From contig SNVD02000403.1 in assembly GCA_013180625.2 (NCBI GenBank), positions 1 to 64,000 of the forward strand: DNA of 64,000 nucleotides, written 5' to 3'. Shown here one piece after another: positions 1 through 9,990 of the stretch (within the stretch, counting starts at the first letter, position 1; every line of letters starts with the position of its first letter). This DNA is from Boswellia sacra (lineage: Eukaryota > Streptophyta > Magnoliopsida > Sapindales > Burseraceae). Both the position numbers and the translations under genes were made by a program. The notes beneath the pieces are model-generated. The model ran no database searches and was not told the DNA's origin. It saw nothing but the letters and a program-made list of their open reading frames with translations.

Positions 1-1290
1 ATATCATCATCTAATTTTTTTGAAGAAATCACATTAGCTTCATCAAATTCAACATGCATAGATTCTTCAATAGTAAGAGTCTTTTTATTAAAAACTCTAT
101 ATGCTTTACTATGGTTGGAGTAGCCCACAAAAATTCCAACATCGGCTTTTGCATCAAATTTTCCAATGTTATCCTTAGTGTTTAAAATAAAACATTTACA
201 TCCAAAAACTTTAAAAAATCCAATGTTGGGTTTTCTTCCTTTCCAAAGTTCATAAGGAGTTTTCTTTATTAAAGCTCTAACATGGACTCTATTGATTATA
301 AAGCATGCGGTATTAACGGCTTCGGCCAAAAAATATTTTGGCAAATTATTTTCAAGTAACATGGTCCTAGCCATTTCTTGGATAGTCCTATTTTTCCTTT
401 CAACAATACCATTTTGTTGTGGAGTTCTAGGTGAGGAAAAATTATGCTCAAAACCATTTTCATCACAAAGATTTTCAAATGCAACATTGTCTACTTCACC
501 ACTATGATCACTCCTAATGGACACAATAGAATACCCTTTTTGATTTTGGACTCTTTTTGTAAATTTTGAAAAAGCTTGTGTGGCCTCATTTTTAGTTTTC
601 AAAAATAACACCCAAGTGAATCTTGAATAATCATCCACAATAACAAAAACATAATACTTTCCACCAAGGCTTTGAGTTCTTGATGGTCCAAATTAATCCA
701 AATGAAGTAATTGTAAAGGTTTTTTTGTTGAAATAAATTTCTTTTGTTTAAAAGAAGTTCTCACTTGTTTTCCAAATTGACAAGCATCACAAATCTTATC
801 CTTTTCAAATTTTATTTTTGGAAGACCATCAACAAATCATTTTTAGAAATTTTTGAAATTGTGTCCATGCTAGCATGACCTAACCTTCTATGCCATAACC
901 AAGCATCATCATTAACAATGAAACAATTTTCTACATGATCATTAACATCAATATCAATTGTATAATATTACCACATCTATTACCAACAAATAATGTCTTA
1001 TTGTTACTAACATCCTTAATCACACATCTATTAGGCTCAAAAGCAAAAAAATACCCCTTATCACACAATTGACTAATGCTAATCAAATCATGTTTTAAAC
1101 CATTAACAAGCAAAACATCTTCAATACTAGGGTTAACAATATCACCATGTCCGATTACCCTTCTTTTGGCATTATCACCGAAGGTCACATATCCTCCTTT
1201 CTTGATGATTAATCTTGAGAACTTGGAGGAATCTCCGGTCATATGCCTTTAGCATCCACTATCTAAGTACCATTTATGTTTGACACTCCT
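1..1290 (-). pseudogene. copia pol fragment: protease tail, GAG-pre-integrase and integrase
   Basis: Translated on the minus strand, the stretch near 1270-1240 shows the copia protease-like motif WYLDSGC, followed by a TAA where a serine codon is expected, and then RHMTGD. A GAG-pre-integrase region follows at about 1240-860 (ISISQLCDKGY). The integrase core continues to the left edge, with VDDYSRFTWV, the second catalytic aspartate in RSDHSGE and the glutamate in PQQNGIVERKNRT. Another in-frame stop lies in the integrase, just before FGPSR near 690. These proteins would cut the polyprotein and insert the cDNA, but the reading frame is broken and nothing functional is expected. Confidence 0.85.
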
Positions 1291-1832
1291 TTTTTTCTAC
1301 AATCGACATAAGGATTAACTTTTGTCCCCCAAAGTTCTTGGTCCTTTGGGGTTAGTTTTATGAATACTTTGTTGGGAACCCCATATTTGTTTCAATTATG
1401 ATTCTTTTAAGGAGCCGAATGCATACTTGTGTCCTTGTCTTCGCCAATAAGTAGCTGAATGATTAGATTATTCTAAAGATGCGTGGCAAATAGTTTTTAA
1501 AGTACTTTTGATTTTTATGAGTTTTATATCCCAACCCTCTTTTATCAAAACACACCTTTGGTTTTGTAACATAGAATTAAAATTTTTGTGTTTTTTGTAA
1601 AACTATCAATAATATTTCTTAAGTCATTATTTTCCTTTTTTAAAATAAAATTTTCTTTCTCCAATTTATCAAAATCCTTTTGTTTTAAAATGTCTTTTTC
1701 AGTTTTTAATAAATTATTTGACTTTCCAAACTTTCAAAATCTTTTTGCTTTAAAATTTCATTTTCATTTTCTAAAGCTTCATTTATTTCCACCAACTCTT
1801 CTAATTGAGATAACATGATTTTTGACTTCTTT

Positions 1833-2990
1833 TTAAAGCATTGATTTTTGAATTTTGCTTATCAACTTGCACATGTAAATTTTGGAATGCTTCAAGTAAT
1901 TCATCATATGAAAGTTTAGGATCATAGTTAGAACACTTACCTCATCTTCACTTAAAGCCATGAAGCACATGTTTGCCACTTCGCAATCTTCTTCTTCGGT
2001 GGAGCTAGCTTCACTATCATCCCAATTTGTGGCTTTCATTGCTTTGGATTTCTTGTTTTGACTCTTGAAGTAAGGACAATCGATCTTTACATGTCTCGGT
2101 TTCTTGCATTCATAGCAAATAACTTGATCATTTTTCTTATCTTGCTTTGAGCTTTGCCCTTTGTACTCCCTTCTAGAATTCTTCTTAAATCCTTGGTTTC
2201 TTCTAATCATCCTTTTTAGCTTTCTTGTAATAAATACAAGATCTTCATCATCTCCTTCATCATCGGACTCATCATCTTCTTTTGTTGAAGATTTGAATGC
2301 AATGTTTTTCTTTTTCTTGAAATCTTCTTCATTCTCCTTCAAGGTGATTTCATGAGTCATGAGAGAACCCATAAGTTCTTCTAATGGTAGTTTGGTGAGG
2401 TCCTTTGCTTCTTGAATTGCCGTCACCTTTGGCTCCCAAGATTTTGATAGACACCTAAGAATCTTTCTCACCATTTCAACATTAGAATAAGATTTACCAA
2501 GAGATTTCAAACTATTAATAATATCCGTAAATCTAGTAAACATTTCAGAAATTGATTCATCCGGTTTCATCTTAAAAAGCTCATAACTATGAACTAGCAT
2601 ACTAATTTTAGATTCTTTAACTTGACTAGTTCCTTCATGAGTTACTTCAAGTGTGTGCCATATTTCTTGTGCCGTAGAACAAGTAGATATTCTATTAAAC
2701 TCATTTCTATCTAGAGCACAATATAACACATTCATAGCTTTAGCATTCAAACTCAATTTCTTTTTATCATCTTCACTAAACTCTTTAGGTTCTTTAAGCA
2801 TGCATTCCCCATTTTCAATTTTGGTAGGAACAAAAGGTCCTTCCAAAACAATAGACCACAAATCATAATCAAAAGATTTCAAGAAAATACTCATTCTAGT
2901 TTTCCAATAAGAGTAATCACTTCCATTAAAAAATGGAGGTCTAGAGATAGAAAATCCCTTAACATATGAAGTTGAATTAAAAGTTGCCAT
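1833..2990 (-). CDS. copia gag (nucleocapsid) protein, 385 aa
   Basis: This open frame encodes a plant copia gag of the UBN2/DUF4219 kind. The N-terminus (FNGSDYSYWKTRM) and the region up to about residue 220 form the capsid-like domain. A lysine/acid-rich stretch follows, then a CCHC zinc knuckle near residue 290 (CYECKKPRHVKIDC; arginine replaces the usual glycine before the histidine). The start codon lies about 40 bp from the primer-binding site, as expected for a first ORF. In Sire-like elements gag continues into a long coiled-coil C-terminus. Here that part (1260-1832) survives only in shifted frames, for example SQLEELVEINEALE, so the ORF is C-terminally truncated. It belongs to a dead element. 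Confidence 0.85.
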   Translation of the reverse strand: MATFNSTSYVKGFSISRPPFFNGSDYSYWKTRMSIFLKSFDYDLWSIVLEGPFVPTKIENGECMLKEPKEFSEDDKKKLSLNAKAMNVLYCALDRNEFNRISTCSTAQEIWHTLEVTHEGTSQVKESKISMLVHSYELFKMKPDESISEMFTRFTDIINSLKSLGKSYSNVEMVRKILRCLSKSWEPKVTAIQEAKDLTKLPLEELMGSLMTHEITLKENEEDFKKKKNIAFKSSTKEDDESDDEGDDEDLVFITRKLKRMIRRNQGFKKNSRREYKGQSSKQDKKNDQVICYECKKPRHVKIDCPYFKSQNKKSKAMKATNWDDSEASSTEEEDCEVANMCFMALSEDEVSVLTMILNFHMMNYLKHSKIYMCKLISKIQKSML

Positions 2991-3027
2991 AGCTCAAAAT
3001 CGATTAAGATTTAAAAAAAATGAGCAA

Positions 3028-3043
3028 CCTTGCTCTGATACCA
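3028..3043 (-). other. tRNA-iMet primer-binding site of the Sire-type element
   Basis: On the minus strand this reads TGGTATCAGAGCAAGG, complementary to the 3' end of initiator tRNA-Met, the usual copia primer. It lies 2 bp inside the LTR end at 3046, which fixes the LTR border and the direction of the element. Confidence 0.9.
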
Positions 3044-3375
3044 CTTGTTGACCCAGGTATGGCAACCCAAGAGGGGGGGTGAATTGGGTTTTTATTTATC
3101 AAAACGGATTTAGAAAACTTTTCTTGAAAGATCAAAATTATATAACTCTTTCTTTGAGAAATGAAAGGTGAAGAAGATGAAAATTAGAATTTATCAAAGA
3201 TGCAATCAAAAGAAAATAATATGACAATCACAAGTGCAAGTAAATGTAAAGAGGAAAGGGATAGAGAGAGTGCAAACTCAATTTACGTGGTTCGGCAAAC
3301 CTTGCCTACGTCCACGGGCTCCTAGCTCCACGAGCTAAGCTTTCCACTAAGTTGTAGAAATCTTTACAACTTGCT

Positions 3376-3655
3376 TGATGAACAACCTCACCAAGACTTT
3401 TTCTTCCAACTCTTGATAACACCACACCAAGACTTTTTCTTCCAACTCTTGATAACACCACACCAAGAGTTCTTCTTGATGAACAACCTCACCAAGGCAA
3501 CTTCCTTCAACCATTGATAACACCACACCAAGAGTTCTTCTTGATGAACAACCTCACCAAGGCAACTTCCTTCAACCCTTGATAACACCACACCAAGAGT
3601 TCTTCTTGATGAACAACCTCACCAAGGGCAACTTCCTTCAACTCTTAATAACACA
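3376..3655. repeat. 65-bp tandem repeat inside the Sire LTR
   Basis: The phrase GATGAACAACCTCACCAAG recurs at 3376, 3478, 3543 and 3608. The last three starts are exactly 65 bp apart. Between the first and second a shorter unit (about 37 bp, CCAAGACTTTTTCTTCCAAC) is duplicated. The repeats probably arose by replication slippage within the LTR. Confidence 0.85.
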
Positions 3656-3974
3656 CAACAAGAGTTCTCTCAAGGATAACTATTATCCTTTACAATAATA
3701 TCTCACTCTCACCACAATACAATAACAAAGATAATTTTTACAACAAAAGTATAACTCTCTTCAAAGAGTAGATAAATAATATAAAAGCTCTCTAGACTTG
3801 ATATTTCTCTTGCTTTTTGCTTGATAAAATACTTCTCTTGCACTTATTTTTCTAAATGCATGCATGGGAGAAGGGCTCCTTTTATAGGCAAATAGGATGA
3901 ACTTAATCAAGTGAAGACACCAACTCCAAATTTTCTACCCACCATAAAAACCGTAATCTTATCTTCCATTTTGG

Positions 3975-4710
3975 TCAATGTTCCGTTTGAAATTTGAAAA
4001 TCTTCAAAACATAAAAGATTTGCAAATTTGAATAAGCTTTCCAACTCAATAAGAATCAAGTCATTTGGATATCTGTAGCTCAAGATATGGCTAAAACACC
4101 ATTCGTTGCTCATGTGACTTGATTTTTCTTTCTTGTGTCAGTCCACCAAATTGAATGATAATTCTGTCCGCCTTCCGTTTGAAATTTGAATTTCTTCAAA
4201 ACATGAAAGATCTGCATATTTGAATAATCTTTCCAAAACATTAAGAATCAAAGCATTTGGATATCTCTATCTTAAGGTATGGCCAAAACACTATTCGGTG
4301 CTCATGTGAGTTGATTTTTCTTCTTTGTGTCAGTCCACCGAATTGCATGTCAATTATGTCGGCTTTCTGTTTGAAATTTGAATTTTTTCAAAACATATGA
4401 AATGTTCCTCATTAAGTCATCTTTCCAATGCCATAAGAAGCAAGTTATTTTGATTTTTATAGCTCAAGATATGTCTAAAGGAGTATTCGGTGCTCATGTC
4501 AGCTGCTTCCATTTGTCTTCCAAATTGCATGATGATTTGGACAACCTTGCACTTGAAATTTGAATTTTATTAAAACATATGAAATGTTATAAATTGAGTA
4601 AGCTTTCCAAAGGCTCAAGAATCACGTCATTTGGATATTTGTAGAGATATATATGACCAATTGATTGAACATTGCTCATGTGTCACATTCCTTGAGTCAA
4701 TCCTTGTTCT
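3975..4710. repeat. about 190-bp degenerate tandem repeat inside the Sire LTR
   Basis: Four diverged units start around 3980, 4168, 4365 and 4548. Each has GTTTGAAATTTGAA followed by TCAAAACAT, AAGAATCA, TTTGGATAT and a GCTCATGTG block. Divergence between units is high, so the array predates this insertion. Confidence 0.7.
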
Positions 4711-4897
4711 TAAGCTTTGGTGCCTTTAACATGTAGTCTTCTCCTTAGCTTCAACACTTCATTTTAATAAGCCTCTTCTTGATTTTAAAATTATTTCAAT
4801 TATATTACTCTTGCACATAAATAAACATGTTAGTAAATCACAATTAATCAATGTGTATTGTTATCATCAAAATTATCATGTAGCCTTAGGGCTAACA

Positions 4898-5208
4898 TTA
4901 TAGTCTAGGGAATCTGACTAAAAACGACCCTGTTTGCCAGTTTATAAGAAAACTGGATGGGAAGCAAATCCTCGACTCATAGAAGGAGTTTCAGCCGTTA
5001 CTAGACGTAAAACCAGAGGAAGATGTGAGCCACAATCACAACTACTTGTATATTTGAATGTTTGTTGTTGTTGTCAATTTTTGTTTTCTTGTTTCGTTTG
5101 ATCTGATTATCAATGTTGTTTTTGTGTTGTTGTTATTTGTTGATTTTGATTGTTTTAATTTCATGTTTTCTTTTTGACAAACCATATGACTACCCTGTGA
5201 CATAAGTA
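4898..5208 (+). other. unidentified stretch with a possible exon relic
   Basis: Right of the Sire LTR, the plus-strand frame from about 4901 to 5062 reads as a protein-like string with one internal stop (SLGNLTKNDPVCQF, then EFQPLLDVKPEEDVSH) before a low-complexity T/G-rich stretch. I do not recognise the family. It could be the last exon of a decayed gene or chance. The rest shows nothing I can name. Confidence 0.25.
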
Positions 5209-5455
5209 CACGTGGGAGACAAGTGTGGAGGTTTTGTCAACCTCCACCGAAAGTGTATCTCCATTTTTAATGCTTCACGTGGGAGACAAGTGTGGGGGTT
5301 TTGTCAACCCCCGCCGAAAGTGTATCTCTATTTTCCATGCTTCACGTGGGAGACAAGTGTGTTAGGTTTTGTCAAACCTCGCCGAAAGCATATCTCATTT
5401 TTTCAAATCTTGGGGCGATAAATCTGCATCGAGCAACTCCCACCGAAATTATGTC
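5209..5455 (+). repeat. 67-bp tandem repeat with a conserved hairpin and CACGTG box
   Basis: Three units start with CACGTGGGAGACAAGTGTG at 5209, 5276 and 5343, exactly 67 bp apart. A decayed fourth lies at 5410-5455. Each of the first three contains a perfect inverted repeat around the loop TTGTC or TGTC: GGAGGTT/AACCTCC (5227-5245), GGGGGTT/AACCCCC (5294-5312) and AGGTTT/AAACCT (5364-5379). Both arms change together between units. Each unit also carries the palindrome CACGTG. The function is unknown. The array lies about 100 bp upstream of the LOG-like gene and could be part of its old promoter or leader, or an unrelated minisatellite. Confidence 0.85.
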
Positions 5456-5558
5456 CCCATGTGTCAAATTTGAGAGTTTTACGTGTGTATATATCCATGC
5501 TGCATATTTTGAAATGTCATTTTATAACCTGTCTTGCACTTGAATTGCATAATACCTA

Positions 5559-6250
5559 ATGCACATCATTGTCTTGCACAAGTTTAGAGCACTTTTAGAA
5601 ATAGAGAAAACATCAATTCGGCGATTCCAAAATATATGCGTATTTTGTGGATCGCAATTTGGTAAAGATGGAGAGTTTACAACAACAGCTCTTGATCTTG
5701 GTAGGACATTAGCTGCGAGGGGTATTCATTTGATTTACGGAGGGGGTAGTCTTGGGTTAATGGGGTGTGTGTCGACAGCTGCATCCCTAGGAGGGAGTAA
5801 ATTCTCGGCATTATCCCTAAACCATTAGCTGTACGAGATATCGTAGGCAATACAATCGGGGAAGAGTTACAGGTCTCTAGCATGCATGAGCGTATTGCAC
5901 ACATGGTTGTTAAGTCCGATGCATTTATAGCTTTGCCTGGTGGTTATGGTACATTAGAGGAGATATTTCAAATCACCTCTTGGGCACAGCTAAACATCCA
6001 TCGGAAACCCATTGGTTTGTTAAATGTCAATAATTTTTTTGATGGTTTGTTGTCTTTTCTTGATCAAGCAGTAGAAAAAAACTTCATCTCACAGTCGGCG
6101 AGGCAAATCCTGGTTACAGCTTCAACTGCAGGGGAGTTAATTGACAAATTACAAGCATTCGTCTATTCGCTTGATCCAACAATATCTCGGATAGATTGGT
6201 TTGGAAAAGGCGATAAGAGGTGTAAACTGGATTTAACGCTCCATCTGTAA
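5559..6250 (+). pseudogene. LOG-like cytokinin riboside 5'-monophosphate phosphoribohydrolase, frameshifted, no introns
   Basis: LOG enzymes release active cytokinin bases from their ribotides. The first part (5559-about 5800) contains the Rossmann start NICVFCGSQFGK and the nucleotide-binding GGGSLGLMGCVS. A one-base deletion near 5800, after GGSK, shifts the frame. The true continuation (ILGIIPKPLAVRD) ends in the frame that is open from 5882 to the stop at 6250. The second part holds SMHERIAHM and the family signature PGGYGTLEE, with the catalytic arginine and glutamate. The combined length of about 220 codons matches the family. Most plant LOG genes have several introns; this one has none, so it is either a retrocopy or a member of an intron-poor subgroup. 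I see no poly-A tail. The stop lies only a few bases before the broken end of NLR pseudogene 1. A sequencing error at the single shift cannot be excluded. Confidence 0.8.
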
Positions 6251-6508
6251 TCTCTATCTGCTAGTTTGCTACATTTAACAACTACTAGGAGACGAACAAA
6301 CTTCTTGAAAGAAAAGATAAAGTTTAGATATCCTATCTCAAAAACAATATTTACCACAGAATTATGCACTGTATATTTTGTAATGGATCTATTGATGGCT
6401 CATTGCCATTATAGATTTCCATTGTAAAAAGTTCATCCTTGGTTAAAAATTGAGCAAAATCATGTACTATATCATGCTTCTTACATGATATTATATTATC
6501 AACTTCAT

Positions 6509-7932
6509 TGATAAGTGTCTATTTATATATCATTTTCATATCAATTCATCCATGTTTCTTTGCTATATTCCTTGGTATTTTTATGTTTTTGTGTGGTTTT
6601 GATGTTTGTAGGAGTTTTGGAGCAACTTGCACAAAAATGGAGTAAAACCCTTCATTTTCACCTCTGCTAGTCAACCATCTTCTCGGATTTAATTGTATTG
6701 ATATACAATGAACCCGATGACATATCATATACCGTTGAAAAGCTCTCGAAGTCTACTTTTTGGAGAAATTTACGGTTTATGAATCCATTCAGTGTACCGA
6801 AAGTTGTAATCAAAACAGTGTGAGAAGTGTAGAAATGTAATTCCACACATCACTGTAGCATGTATAATACGGGATCCTGTAGCACGTTACTGTAGCAGAG
6901 TATTTAAACACATTTTAGGGTTTTATTTTCATAACTTGAAAAGGGGAAAACGTGGGAGGAGGCTGCATTTCAGGATTTCTCTCATCCCTTGGAGTTCTTG
7001 AAGGAGAAAGAAGATTTTGAAAGAGGAGGAACTACAATTCCAAGAAGATTCATCTACAAAGAAGATTTTCAAAGAATTTGCTAAGTTCTTTCTTTCCTTT
7101 TCAATTCTGGAATTTCTCTGTATTGTATTTGTTATTCTGATTGAATATGTGTAACTAAATCTGAATTGGTTGAGGGTGATTTCAAAGCCCTTGATATGGA
7201 TTTTGTGAGTTGATTGTGTAAGAAATTGTTATCCAATTCTCTAATTGAAGTTGCTTGTATTTTCCCATATCTAATGCTTATGATTGCTTACTGATTGTAT
7301 TTGGAATGGCCAACTGAATATAATCTGTTGTTGTCTATTGCTAGATTAGAAATCTTGATCCGTAATTGTCATGAATCTCCAATCATTGGTAGCAAAATTG
7401 TGATCAGAGATTGCAATTGGAAAATACAACCTAGGTTAAATAATCCGAACTTGTGTGATTATTGCTTAGATCAACCTATCTTTCTCATCGTAATGCTTCC
7501 ATTGAATTAAACTTAGAGAGCTTGTTCTAGGTTGTTTAATGGATAGAGATTAAATAAAGAGCTTGTTTTATTTAACAACAAAGTAAGGAAAGATTGGGAT
7601 AACAGAGCTTGTTGTTATCTACGGTTGATAACTTCAATGCTGTAATTGGATTACAATTCTATGTTAATTCACAAATTCATATCTTGTGGCAGAGAATGAA
7701 CTCTTAACCAAGTGTCTCTCATTGATTTTTCAATCCATTTAACTTTGCTTTGTGTTATTCTTCATTTGCTTTCGTATTAAGTTTAGTTAATCAATCAACA
7801 AAACCCCCCCTGTTTAGTTTATTATTGCTGGAAAATAACAAATTCATTTAGAATCAATCCTCGTGGGAACGATATCTACTTATCACTTTATTACTTGTGC
7901 GACTAGTATACTTGCTAGTTTTGAACGCATCA
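6509..7932. mobile_element. solo LTR, 1424 bp, with 5-bp target duplication TTCAT
   Basis: The block begins TGATAAGTGTCTATT and ends GAACGCATCA. It is flanked by identical TTCAT at 6504-6508 and 7933-7937. Aligning the flanks to the NLR relic 2 sequence near 52435 shows an uninterrupted gene there, so this segment is an insertion. The TG..CA ends, the 5-bp duplication and the end sequence CCTCGTGGGAACGATATCT (7859-7877) are typical of Ogre/Tat-like Ty3 LTRs. No internal region or second LTR is present, so it is the product of LTR-LTR recombination. It contains no gene that I can support. Confidence 0.88.
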
Positions 7933-9289
7933 TTCATCTTTATGAAACTCTTGAAAGAAAGATCGAGTTGCTAAGTGATTAAAATACTCCTTACCGATGT
8001 TCTCCATATCCTTATTTTGATCTAACCCAAGATAATCTTGAACCATCCATAATTTAATCAACCTATCTTTTTCAATTAAAAAATCTTTTGGAAAGATAGA
8101 GCAATATAAGATAAATTGTTTCATTATGGAAGGTAAATCATTATAACTCAATAATAGAGGATTAAAAATATCTTTTTCAAACTCCTCTAATTCCCATGTT
8201 TCACTATCTAGAATTTGTCGACATTCTCTTCTAGTTTTCTTAAAGCGTAGAAGACTTGCAACGGTCTTTGCAGCAAAAGGCAAGCCCCTGCACTAGCCAA
8301 CTATTTCCCTACCAATATCTTCTAACTTTACACAATCCCTATCCAACCTATTAAAAAATGCTATTTGTTTGAATAATAACCGACAATGCTCTTCAGTCAA
8401 CTCTTTAAAGTTGATAATATCATTTGACTTTGTCATATGTGTAACATTTACTTTACGAGTAGTAATCAAAATTCTACTTTCATGAACATAACTTTTTAGA
8501 CAAAGTTCAAATGATTTCCATTTTTGGTAATTTTCAATCCAAATATCATATAAAACGAGAAGAATTTTCTTTCCAGTGATAGCTTTACAAATGAAATGCA
8601 TAAGAGCTTCTAATTCTCCTGAATTAGGTGCAAAAACTTTAAGACCATCGATTATTGCTTCGGCAATCCTAAACTCATCAAAAGGGTCTAAGACACAAAT
8701 CCATATTGTTTTATTAAAATTATTTTTGACATTAGTGTATGTAACTTGAGGAAGGGTTGTTTTTTCAATATCACCCATGCCCATAATTGAGATGACACAG
8801 GGATGTGTGTTTATATCACTGCTCTCACACAATAACTTGTTTAACAAAACACTCTTTACATCATCTCTACCATATATCTCAAACTCATCAATTAAGAAGG
8901 TAGTATGTATTCTCTCTTTTGTTTCAATACTCCTAATCACATTAAGATTATACATATCCTTTTCTCTTGTAATTTAATCTAGTCTTTCATTAACTTCTTT
9001 TATCTTGTGGACAATGTTATGACGTAAACCAACTTTTCAATACCTAACCAGTTTTTAATACCATATGAGCATATATTAATAACACTGTAGGGTGGAATGC
9101 AGTTACGTACCCTCTTCTAAGGAACAACAACTTCTTTATCACGATCTTCATCCATTCCCAGCTTCAACATCGCAGTATCCCACCTATACAACATATCTTC
9201 TATGTTGCAGGATATGAACTTGAGCTGATCTAACCAAAGATTCACAACACTCTCCTTCACCAATTTGTACCTTTGCATCTAGAAGCACA

Positions 9290-9859
9290 TAAGGATGGCA
9301 AAAAAAAAAAAAAAGGGAAGATGTAGGTACCCAGTTTTTACCAGGATTTTTCGGGTGTAATTTTACCCGGATTTGCAAGATGCAATGCAAGGGCGAGGAT
9401 GAAGTTGTTGTTTAACATCCGGGTGCAGTCCGGGTGCGGTATATCCCTTCCCCATCCTACACCCGCACTGGATAAGAGCATTATATATTTTAAAAATTAA
9501 AAAATATATATAATATATTATATTAATATACTAAACTAAAATTTCCTAAATCCATAATGAGAATGGTATATTTGTATTGTAATGGGCCTAGCAATAGGCA
9601 ATTTTTTGCTTTAACATGAATTGAATTGGAGAAAAGTTACAAAATCAATCATGTAGAATCACAAAACAAGGTTAAATCCGGGTAAAAAGCGGTGGCAGGG
9701 AGGGAATGTACAAATCAGGGAAAAACCGCACTCGCACTACATCAAAAAAAAAAAAGGAAGAGGGGGAGGGAAATCCAATGACCGGGGACGACATCACATC
9801 ATCCAATCCAGGTGTGCAAATGCAAAACCCACATATGTACTCGGAATTTGTCATCCCTA
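9290..9859. mobile_element. hAT-type MITE, 570 bp
   Basis: The ends are TAAGGATGGCAAA and, on the other strand, TAGGGATGACAAATT. They are flanked by 8-bp near-identical copies GAAGCACA (9282-9289) and GGAGCACA (9860-9867). The uninterrupted site is seen in NLR relic 2 near 53740. The interior is rich in CCGGGTG-type motifs near both ends and AT-rich in the centre, and has no transposase. It is the same terminal family as the larger element at 24822-25622. Confidence 0.88.
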
Positions 9860-9990
9860 GGAGCACAGAGTGGATATATCGAAGTTGTCTCTTAAGTCTT
9901 TATACTTCATTGTCAACACCCACAACTAGGTTTACATCGTTGAATCTCTTCAATAGTGCTAGAAGTTAGCATCTGCCAAAGGGAAGAAAC

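Larger units (their letters stand above)
1..4897 (-). mobile_element. Ty1/copia retrotransposon, Sire-type, partial (5' LTR, gag, protease to integrase)
   Basis: The element lies on the minus strand and runs off the left edge of the window. In its own direction it reads 5' LTR (4897 to 3046), tRNA-Met primer site, gag, a protease-like motif, GAG-pre-integrase and the integrase core. Reverse transcriptase and the 3' LTR would lie to the left, so no target duplication can be checked. The LTR begins TGTTAG and ends TCAACA. Its start, its length of 1852 bp and the gag type fit the Sire/Maximus lineage. The copy is dead: at least two stop codons and several frame changes lie between gag and integrase. 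Confidence 0.9.
3046..4897 (-). repeat. 5' LTR of the Sire-type copia element
   Basis: The LTR starts (minus strand) TGTTAGCCCTAAGG and ends GGTCAACA next to the primer site. It carries two internal tandem arrays, annotated separately. The motif ACGTGGTTCGGC near 3285-3296 (plus strand reading) is common in this LTR type. A TATA-like TTTATAGG lies near 3880-3887 on the plus strand, but the element's promoter was not located with confidence. Confidence 0.85.
6262..9990 (-). pseudogene. CC-NB-ARC (NLR) disease-resistance gene relic 1, lacking the LRR
   Basis: On the minus strand this aligns with NLR relic 2 from its N-terminus through the NB-ARC. The Rx-type coiled-coil region (about 9990-9120) keeps WLDQLKF and NIEDMLYRW, a form of the EDVID motif, after a frameshift. 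The NB-ARC core (8955-8293) has the P-loop as GMGDIEKTT instead of GMGGIGKTT, so a key glycine is lost, then LLVLYDIW for kinase-2 and ILITTR for RNBS-B. A stop interrupts GREIVG near 8290. The ARC part (8283-7938) includes LYCSIFPKDF and IKLWMVQDYL. The rest of the ARC resumes at 6504-6262, and the homology ends there, with no LRR. The gene is split by a solo LTR (6509-7932) and a hAT MITE (9290-9859). Intact relatives sense pathogen effectors; this copy cannot encode a full receptor. Confidence 0.85.

Noticed and set aside
3376..3655. Regular repeats that could suggest a CRISPR array
   Set aside because: The units are contiguous, with no unique spacers, inside a retrotransposon LTR of a plant genome. 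They are ordinary tandem repeats.
8293..8955. A functional NB-ARC protein of about 220 residues
   Set aside because: The P-loop has lost a key glycine, the frame is cut by a stop and by two inserted elements, and there is no LRR. It is a pseudogene.
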